Below are positions 1-5,090 of a DNA stretch of 5,090 nucleotides, piece after piece. The position numbers and the translations under genes were made by a program. Position 1 is the stretch's first letter. Every line of letters starts with the position of its first letter. The DNA is taken from the NCBI GenBank assembly GCA_913049755.1, contig CAJWXO010000084.1, positions 1 through 5,090 of the forward strand. Reading direction: 5' to 3'. A model generated the notes under the pieces. The model ran no database searches, was not told where the DNA came from, and was given only the letters and a program-made list of their open reading frames with translations. Origin of the DNA: an uncultured Cryomorphaceae bacterium. GTDB taxonomy: Bacteria > Bacteroidota > Bacteroidia > Flavobacteriales > Schleiferiaceae.

Positions 1-1
1 A

Positions 2-550
2 GGAATTGTATTCAATAGTCCTTACTTCTCAACTTCTATATGGGTCGCTGATTCTGATACCCTGATTACTCAATTACCAGAAAGCATTCAACGGGATATT
101 GCAATAGCTGAAAAAACTAATGCATTTGAAACTGAAGCTTATCAAAATGCAATGAAGGCTTTTTACGAAAGCTTTATGATTAGATCAACAGATATAAATT
201 GGGACAGTATTCCTGGATATGAATTATTTAAACCCTCGTTCGAGTTTCGAAATATTAGCGGTAACAATTTCATATACAACTATATGTGGGGACCAAGTGA
301 ATTCAGTCCAACAGGTACATTAATTAATTATAAAATAAATGAAGCTTTGAATAAAATAAGTGTTCCTGTTCTTTTCACTACTGGTGAATTTGATGAAGCT
401 CGACCATCAACAGTAAAGAGATTCGCTTCTCTTGTTTCGAATGCACAATATGTTGAGATTCCAAATGCCGGTCACGCCAGTAGTATTGACAATCCTAAGA
501 CGCTTACCAAAGCCCATCGAGATTTTGCCAATAGAATTGATAAAGAATAA
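2..550 (+). CDS. pip: Proline iminopeptidase, C-terminal part (5' end outside window)
   Basis: This alpha/beta hydrolase of peptidase family S33 removes N-terminal proline from peptides, usually in the cytoplasm. The frame is open from base 2, so the internal ATG at 152 is not the start; 182 residues are visible. The first third matches the cap region (FSTSIWVADS, then LPESIQRDI). Next comes a hallmark stretch of this family, MWGPSEF followed by TGTL and a tyrosine (about 278-330). VPVLFTTGEFDEARP carries the likely catalytic Asp (codon 392-394), and NAGHASS carries the likely catalytic His (codon 473-475). The GxSxG nucleophile motif should lie upstream of the window. The visible part ends where the family normally ends, so the 3' end looks intact. 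The gene converges on the tRNA gene and has no obvious terminator of its own. The family call is firm; substrate specificity cannot be read from this part. Confidence 0.9.
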   Translation, partial: GIVFNSPYFSTSIWVADSDTLITQLPESIQRDIAIAEKTNAFETEAYQNAMKAFYESFMIRSTDINWDSIPGYELFKPSFEFRNISGNNFIYNYMWGPSEFSPTGTLINYKINEALNKISVPVLFTTGEFDEARPSTVKRFASLVSNAQYVEIPNAGHASSIDNPKTLTKAHRDFANRIDKE

Positions 551-607
551 AGAAAGTTTAACAGACTCAAATCATATTTAAAACTCTGAAACCTAATGGC
601 GGCATAT

Positions 608-634
608 AAAAAAGCCCCACATTTCTGCGGGGCT
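608..634 (-). terminator. Rho-independent terminator after tRNA-Arg
   Basis: Read on the - strand, AGCCCCGC (634-627), a six-base loop (626-621) and GTGGGGCT (620-613) form an 8-bp GC-rich stem with one G-U pair. A run of T follows (613-608). It starts six bases past the tRNA discriminator base, so it should end the tRNA transcript. On the + strand no T-run follows the hairpin, so it is unlikely to serve the convergent peptidase gene. Confidence 0.88.
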
Positions 635-639
635 CCCAG

Positions 640-713
640 TGACCTCGGCAGGATTCAAACCTGCAACCTCCTGATCCGTAGTCAGGTGCTCTATTCAGTT
701 GAGCTACGGGGCC
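640..713 (-). tRNA. tRNA-Arg (anticodon ACG)
   Basis: A full 74-base cloverleaf reads on the - strand. It has acceptor 5' strand GGCCCCG (713-707), D-stem GCTC/GAGC with loop AACTGAATA, and anticodon stem CCTGA/TCAGG with loop CTACGGA. The anticodon ACG is at 679-677. The variable loop is AGGTT, the T-stem GCAGG/CCTGC with loop TTTGAAT, the acceptor 3' strand CGAGGTC (647-641), and the discriminator A is at 640. ACG, with A34 normally deaminated to inosine, reads CGU, CGC and CGA. The 3' CCA is not encoded (CTG follows), so it must be added by a nucleotidyltransferase. Oddities are a C5-A68 mismatch in the acceptor stem, and A15/U48 and A19/U56 in place of the usual G-C tertiary pairs. A terminator follows directly. 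Confidence 0.96.
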
Positions 714-723
714 TACTTAAACA

Positions 724-745
724 AGGATGCAAATATATACATCCT
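724..745. repeat. 22-base imperfect palindrome over the tRNA promoter box
   Basis: On the - strand the left half is AGGATGTATAT and the right half is ATTTGCATCCT. The reverse complement of the right half is AGGATGCAAAT, so 9 of 11 positions match with no spacer. The outer six bases on each side (AGGATG/CATCCT) pair perfectly. The dyad encloses the putative -7 box. It could be an operator-like site or a weak hairpin, or it could be chance, since its AT core adds symmetry easily. Confidence 0.35.
730..737 (-). promoter_or_regulatory. Putative Bacteroidota -7 promoter box of tRNA-Arg
   Basis: The - strand reads TATATTTG, an exact match to the Bacteroidota -7 consensus TAnnTTTG. It ends 16 bases before the tRNA 5' end, leaving room for a leader of roughly ten bases. 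No good TTTG -33 box is seen; the nearest candidate is the weak TTTT at 757-754, 16 bases upstream. The box sits at the centre of an imperfect dyad (724-745). The match is by eye and the motif is short and AT-rich. Confidence 0.5.
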
Positions 746-752
746 GATCTCT

Positions 753-771
753 TAAAATCTATTGGATTTTA
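753..771 (-). other. Short AT-rich hairpin at the lipoprotein stop codon
   Basis: On the - strand TAAAATC (771-765), loop CAATA and GATTTTA (759-753) can form a 7-bp stem that includes the TAA stop codon of the lipoprotein gene. No T-run follows and the stem has only one G-C pair, so it is at most a weak 3'-end structure and not a convincing terminator. Confidence 0.25.
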
Positions 772-1263
772 GTCGTTTCTCTTGCGCTTGTGAGAACTCC
801 AGTTTGTTACTTTTCCATCAAGGACATAGAACCATTCATTAAAAGTGGTTTTCTCAATCACTTCCTCTAGATATGTTCCCTCAACGTTAAATCCAGCATT
901 TACCCATTCGCCTCCAACTGTATCATTTTCTAGATTTACAGAAAAAGCGTAAAACATATCCCAAGAGTATGAGGTATCCATTGAACCTTCTTTTTCAACT
1001 ATCGCAAGGAATGCATCTGACCCTTCAGCTACTCGGCCATCATCAAAACTAAACTCACCGTCAGCAGCTAAAAATTCGCTCATCGCTTCTGTATCCCAAT
1101 TTTTCCATGCTGCATCCAAACTAACTACAACGTCAACACTGGCTTGTGAACCAATACCAACACTACCATCTTCTCCGCCAAAACCTACTCTACTCTCCTC
1201 TACCTCTGGAGCAGTACATGCCGCAAAAGCTATTAAAGACAAACAAAAAAATACTTTTTTCAC
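769..1263 (-). CDS. Small lipoprotein with NTF2/SnoaL-like domain
   Basis: The protein has 164 residues. The N-terminus is a lipoprotein signal peptide: KK at 2-3, a hydrophobic stretch at 4-15, and a lipobox ending FAAC with the lipidated Cys at 16. A Glu/Gly/Ser-rich linker (about 17-42) leads to an NTF2/SnoaL (DUF4440-like) fold at about 43-157. Its marks are DAAWKNWD (50-57), FLAADGEFSFDDGR (64-77), EWVNAGFNVEGTY (119-131) and FYVLDGKVTNW (145-155). Such domains serve as small-ligand pockets or enzymes in different families, so the activity cannot be named. It is likely anchored in the envelope and facing the periplasm or cell surface. The start is GTG at 1263: an in-frame TAA lies three codons upstream (1272-1270) and the signal peptide begins right at this codon. 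No Shine-Dalgarno sequence is seen, as is usual in Bacteroidota. The C-terminus is basic (KRKRND). Confidence 0.85.
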   Translation of the reverse strand: MKKVFFCLSLIAFAACTAPEVEESRVGFGGEDGSVGIGSQASVDVVVSLDAAWKNWDTEAMSEFLAADGEFSFDDGRVAEGSDAFLAIVEKEGSMDTSYSWDMFYAFSVNLENDTVGGEWVNAGFNVEGTYLEEVIEKTTFNEWFYVLDGKVTNWSSHKRKRND

Positions 1264-1324
1264 TACTAATTATTTTAAATTTTAAACTTCAAAATCAACA
1301 TTTTTTTGGCTGATTTCAGAACGG

Positions 1325-1357
1325 CGAATATAAACTGAATATGTCAAGTATAACAAA
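1325..1357 (-). promoter_or_regulatory. Weak candidate promoter for the lipoprotein gene
   Basis: On the - strand TTTG (1357-1354) lies 21 bases before TATATTCG (1332-1325). The pair resembles the Bacteroidota TTTG (-33) and TAnnTTTG (-7) boxes, with one mismatch in the second. It lies in the 110-base gap after the large upstream gene and would give a 5' leader of about 55 bases. This is a by-eye match in AT-rich DNA; co-transcription with the upstream gene is the alternative. Confidence 0.3.
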
Positions 1358-1373
1358 GAAAAATTTCAAAGAA

Positions 1374-4300
1374 TCAATCTTCCCCGTTGTCATCTTGTTC
1401 ATCTAAACCATCAAGAAAACGTAACATGTTACCTTGGCTTGTAGTAGTAAAGGTGAAGTAAGGATTACCATTATTTGGAGGCAAACTTCTTTTTTTCACA
1501 TCAAGACTTAATATTTTATTTAAAAAAGTTTTGTCTGTGGAATAATAGCGCAGCACATTTCGTTTAAAGTATAAAAAATGTTCAGTGTCAGAGTTTAAGT
1601 AAAGTGAAAACTGATCACCTCCCCTTCGTTTTCTAAGTTCTAAAACACCATCTAAAAATTTGTGAACAGGCTCTCCAGCAACTGAACCAATACCTAATCC
1701 GTTTTTCGAACGAAATGCTCGTGAATTCTTATCATAACTGAAATCTATTTCATCAAAAACAAATGTCTGTCTCAACTCTTTTGGCATTCGATATTCTGTA
1801 GAGGCTGAATAATAATCGTTCTTATCCTTTTGGCTCATTAATCGATTCAAACCCTCATTCATGTAATCATTTGCCCAATCTGTTGTTATGGTTCCTAAAA
1901 CAGAATTCATCTCTATTGGAAGAGCTTTAAGAACATCTTCCGAAAATAAAAAGTCTAATGTAAGCGACGTAGTTGCGCTCAATCGATTTGTAAATAGTTT
2001 ATATTTTATTTGACCAAACGATTGAATATCTACTCTCCCTAATTTAGAAGCCAAAAATATCTCACCAGACCCTTTAGCCTCGCAGTCTTGCGGGTTCAAT
2101 TCAAAGTAATCATCTGGTGCCTCTGGATCTAAAAGCCTACGTCGAGATGTAACCACATATGCATTGCTCTCAACATCATAAAATAAAATACCACGAGAAC
2201 TGAATAATTTCACTGATGAAGATGGGTTATTACGCATTATAAAAGCGGTGTAAGGACTTGCGGAATCAGATCTGAGATAAATACCATTGTATACTTTACG
2301 CGACGGCCTAGCTGTATCAGCGTCTGGTAAATCAATGATAATTTCTAACGGGTCGATTTTGGTGGTTGTCATAACCCAATCCGTCTTTAAAAAAGGACAA
2401 TCTGCCGTAATATGTATACTACCTCTTACAGTTAACATTGGGTCAATAGACTCCATATTAACAATTCCATAATACTTAAAACGTGGACTTAAATAAAATT
2501 CAGATTCGGGCAATAATTCTCCTTGAGCAACAATATGATTGGCAGTGTCAACATCAATTCTCCCCATGGGGATGGGCCAAATAACATCCTGTTCATCACG
2601 ATATTGATATGTTCCATTACCGTATAAATTATTTCGACCTCTAATTTTTAATTCTGCATTTACAATATTGTGATACTTGCCCAATCTACTTGCTAACATT
2701 GAAGCATTATTTAACGTTTGCATTAAGGCATTCTGCTTAATAGTTACTCTTCCGCTGTCTGGATAAATTCTTGAATCTGCGACATCTATTGACGGAACTC
2801 CAAAACACTCAAGTAAACTTGGTGTTAAATAAAATTTGGCATTCTGCGCAAGGAAACTCAATCCTCCCTGATTGTCATGTGTTGATGTTAAGCGGGACTC
2901 AATATTAGAGCTTTTACTAATTGACACATACTTTTCAATGATATTCCATTCTGCACGGTCCATATTTGCCCGGTATTTGTTTCTTGGAAATATTAATGTG
3001 TTATCTCCATCTTGAAGCTCAAAAACTCCTTTATTGGTGACAAAATCAACCTCAGATATGGCATTATTCATTTGAAAACTCCATTCGCTCATTTCAGATT
3101 CACGTACGCGAAAGTCAGCCCTTCCGCTCTGTATCCATTTAGAGAATAAACGAATCACTTCTCCTTGTAGCTCCGCATTATTAAATGCAAGTAGACCTTT
3201 AGCATCCAAGAATCCCGGAGTGTAAGTCAATCTACCATAGACTTCCATTGACCTATCAGAATAAGTACTAAAAGGTTGATCCATACTCGTTGACCACCAG
3301 GTATTAAAATTCGGTTCCCATTGCATGTGAACGAAATCACCTGAAACGCCGGGATGGCCTGCACCCCGGGGCATACCTTCCATTGGATTGAGATGAAAAT
3401 CTCCACTACCTCTTAGAGTATCAGGGAACAATTCAAATCTAGAACTACTACCGACCGCTTCCTCAAATGAAACACTTCCATTTAGGCGCAGTCCAGCAAT
3501 TGATAATTTTACGGCACCCTTAACCAAACCTTTACCTCCAAATGTAGACCAACCAGCATCACCTGTTTCTTGAGTAAAACCAAAAGAATAATCATCTTGA
3601 ACACGAATATCTTGACGTCTTGCCTCAAAAATATCTGAACTTTTAAATTCACCCTTAAAAACCAAACCCTCAGTGGTTGTATTATCGAGAGAGTCTATCT
3701 GAAACGGGTCAATGTTAACATAAAACTTGTCACGCTCATAAACGCCATCATATACTCCGTCATAAAATATTTTCGCCGATTTTTCAGATTTAAAAATAGG
3801 ATATTTAGGATACCGTTGATAGCTAGATTTATTTGAGGGATAGTCGATTAATAATTCTCCAGATATATTCTCAATGGTATTCCTTACCCTCACCAATGGC
3901 CGACTTCCATCTTCCATTCGTTCAAAACTTGGAACTGAAAATCTCATCGAATCAATTACCGGCATATTAAATCGAAAAAGAGCATAGTCAAATTTATTTT
4001 GGCGGCTGTAAAAAGTAAACCTACCTGCCTCTACTCTCCCATCAAAATCAAAGTTTAAATTTTTGTGAATCAAAACCCTATTCGACTCAGGATATAGAGC
4101 TACTTTCTGAGAGTCTGAAAGGGCAATTGTACTTACTCCCCATACTTCCATATCAAAATCTAGTAGACTAACTCTGGCATTCATGCCTTTATCCACATTA
4201 CTTAAGAATCTTATTACATCATAGTCACGTTTATTGGAGTGATTTAATATGTACTCTGTGGTTTTAGGCAATACTTCTACTTCCTTTTTATCCAGACTGT

Positions 4301-5090
4301 ACCTTACAAAACCATCAATTGCTAACTCCATCATAAACCGTTCACAAGACTCTAGAGGCATCCCGAGACCAACAGCCATTTGATATACTCCTAAGGACAT
4401 GTAACCATAGCTTTTACCCACTTCATCTATCTTAACGAGGGGATTCTCTAAATCAAGACCCTGCAATGCTGCATACCTGGAGCTTCTAAAATATTGATCC
4501 GACTCAATTATTACTGGAGAACCATTGCCCATATTAATTCCGCCGAGGGTAAACATAGGATCAGACGTTCTCCATCGTATCTGGTCCAAGTCCATTATTA
4601 AATTGTGATAGCTATCAGCGAAGGGTGTAAGAGACATTCCCTTGCTAGGTCTATCAATTCTTAACATTTGATCTATCGGGTCATAAGAGACTTGACTTTT
4701 AAGATGATACAATGAATCTCCTCCAAGTTTAAACGAAACCTCTGACTCATTAGAAATAAGTTTATCTGATCTAATTACAAATCTTTCAGATCTGATATTC
4801 AAAACTTCAAGAGTATCATACCAAAATTTAAAGTGAGCCTTTAGATCTTTTGTTCCAGAGGCGAAAAAACGTTGTCCGATTATCGAAAAACCTCCTTTAT
4901 AATCAACACCTTCAAAGAAATTCGGTATTTCTAATTCATTATTAAATGCTTCAAATCTGGGAAAAATGGCATTATTTGCTTGATTTCTTGCGGTCATTCG
5001 ATCTTCGAAAAAGCCTAAAAGAGGTTCTCGCAGATAATACGAACTAAACAACTTTACTGTATCCACTGAAAAACCAGGCTCACTAAGATT
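1374..5090 (-). CDS. Very large conserved Bacteroidota protein of unknown function (N-terminus outside window)
   Basis: The visible part is 1,238 residues, ending at TGA 1376-1374. The frame is open to the window edge (NLSEPGFS precedes the GTG at 5066), and neither the edge nor that GTG begins a signal peptide, so the gene starts beyond 5090. I recognise motifs of an uncharacterised Bacteroidota family of roughly 1,500 residues from memory, but no named domain. Order in visible numbering: FFEGVDYKGGFS (58-69); helix-rich segment (about 213-300); GRVEAGRFTFY (351-361); YPIFKSEK then DPFQIDSLDN (430-470); YSFGFTQE then GGKG (501-521); FPRNKYRANMD (701-711); VADSRIYPDSGRV (770-782); NAELKIRGRNNLYGNGTY (811-828); FLFSEDVLKALP (1047-1058); a GLGIGSVAG end region (1131-1139); and an acidic tail. 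Short alternating polar/hydrophobic strands dominate and no membrane helix is visible, which suggests a secreted or periplasmic beta-rich scaffold, perhaps of AsmA/TamB or Lpt-like architecture. That last comparison is speculation. Only four Cys are present. Confidence 0.85.
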   Translation of the reverse strand, partial: NLSEPGFSVDTVKLFSSYYLREPLLGFFEDRMTARNQANNAIFPRFEAFNNELEIPNFFEGVDYKGGFSIIGQRFFASGTKDLKAHFKFWYDTLEVLNIRSERFVIRSDKLISNESEVSFKLGGDSLYHLKSQVSYDPIDQMLRIDRPSKGMSLTPFADSYHNLIMDLDQIRWRTSDPMFTLGGINMGNGSPVIIESDQYFRSSRYAALQGLDLENPLVKIDEVGKSYGYMSLGVYQMAVGLGMPLESCERFMMELAIDGFVRYSLDKKEVEVLPKTTEYILNHSNKRDYDVIRFLSNVDKGMNARVSLLDFDMEVWGVSTIALSDSQKVALYPESNRVLIHKNLNFDFDGRVEAGRFTFYSRQNKFDYALFRFNMPVIDSMRFSVPSFERMEDGSRPLVRVRNTIENISGELLIDYPSNKSSYQRYPKYPIFKSEKSAKIFYDGVYDGVYERDKFYVNIDPFQIDSLDNTTTEGLVFKGEFKSSDIFEARRQDIRVQDDYSFGFTQETGDAGWSTFGGKGLVKGAVKLSIAGLRLNGSVSFEEAVGSSSRFELFPDTLRGSGDFHLNPMEGMPRGAGHPGVSGDFVHMQWEPNFNTWWSTSMDQPFSTYSDRSMEVYGRLTYTPGFLDAKGLLAFNNAELQGEVIRLFSKWIQSGRADFRVRESEMSEWSFQMNNAISEVDFVTNKGVFELQDGDNTLIFPRNKYRANMDRAEWNIIEKYVSISKSSNIESRLTSTHDNQGGLSFLAQNAKFYLTPSLLECFGVPSIDVADSRIYPDSGRVTIKQNALMQTLNNASMLASRLGKYHNIVNAELKIRGRNNLYGNGTYQYRDEQDVIWPIPMGRIDVDTANHIVAQGELLPESEFYLSPRFKYYGIVNMESIDPMLTVRGSIHITADCPFLKTDWVMTTTKIDPLEIIIDLPDADTARPSRKVYNGIYLRSDSASPYTAFIMRNNPSSSVKLFSSRGILFYDVESNAYVVTSRRRLLDPEAPDDYFELNPQDCEAKGSGEIFLASKLGRVDIQSFGQIKYKLFTNRLSATTSLTLDFLFSEDVLKALPIEMNSVLGTITTDWANDYMNEGLNRLMSQKDKNDYYSASTEYRMPKELRQTFVFDEIDFSYDKNSRAFRSKNGLGIGSVAGEPVHKFLDGVLELRKRRGGDQFSLYLNSDTEHFLYFKRNVLRYYSTDKTFLNKILSLDVKKRSLPPNNGNPYFTFTTTSQGNMLRFLDGLDEQDDNGED
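3741..3764 (-). repeat. Tandem YDGV duplication inside the large protein
   Basis: Two adjacent 12-base units on the - strand, TATGACGGAGTA (3764-3753) and TATGATGGCGTT (3752-3741), both encode Tyr-Asp-Gly-Val. They differ at three bases, each a synonymous third codon position. This suggests a local duplication kept at the protein level, although two copies are too few to exclude chance. Confidence 0.5.

Noticed and set aside
152..550. Peptidase gene starting at the ATG at 152
   Set aside because: The frame is open from base 2, and the upstream residues match the family's cap region, so this ATG is internal.
551..607. Terminator for the + strand peptidase gene
   Set aside because: Only short, imperfect AT-rich complementarity (AGTTT and AAACT) is present, with no stable stem followed by a T-run.
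640..713. tRNA gene as an integration (att) site for a mobile element
   Set aside because: No integrase gene is visible and I saw no repeat of the tRNA 3' end in the window.
1333..1357. Sigma70-like TTGACA with TATATT in the gap before the lipoprotein gene
   Set aside because: The spacing between the two elements is only nine bases, too short for a sigma70 promoter.
2287..2472. 61-codon + strand open frame
   Set aside because: It lies fully antisense within the large - strand gene and its translation shows no recognisable motif; it is a shadow frame.
5064..5066. GTG as the true start of the large protein
   Set aside because: The frame stays open to the window edge, no signal peptide follows the GTG, and the neighbouring sequence reads like the interior of the family.

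Overview
The window looks like ordinary chromosome from a member of the Bacteroidota, most likely a marine Flavobacteriia or Cytophagia relative. The evidence is AT-rich DNA, no Shine-Dalgarno-like sequence before the one visible gene start, a TAnnTTTG-type promoter box before the tRNA, a tRNA whose 3' CCA is not encoded, and a very large beta-rich protein of a family I associate with this phylum. No phage, plasmid, IS, CRISPR or defence genes are visible.

Layout. Positions 2-550 on the + strand hold the C-terminal 182 residues of a proline iminopeptidase (alpha/beta hydrolase, peptidase S33); its N-terminal part and nucleophile lie before the window. Everything else is on the - strand, convergent with it. 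In transcription order these are a huge envelope-type protein of unknown function (1374-5090, running off the right edge, so its N-terminus is missing), a small lipoprotein with an NTF2/SnoaL-like domain (769-1263, GTG start), a tRNA-Arg(ACG) (640-713), and an intrinsic terminator (608-634) just after the tRNA. Positions 551-607 hold only the convergent 3' ends, with no evident terminator for the + strand gene. No gene-free stretch exceeds 300 bases.

How the parts relate. I see no functional pathway joining these genes. The three - strand genes lie in a row, with gaps of 110 and 55 bases. The only strong terminator follows the tRNA, so some read-through into the tRNA is possible, although the tRNA has its own promoter-like box. 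That box lies inside a 22-base near-palindrome.

The most notable items are: (a) the large uncharacterised Bacteroidota protein, which contains a helix-rich segment inside a beta-rich chain; (b) a tRNA-Arg in which two conserved tertiary contacts (15-48 and 19-56) appear swapped together from G-C to A-U, plus a C-A mismatch in the acceptor stem; and (c) the dyad over the tRNA promoter. I found no clear evidence of a new multi-gene system.
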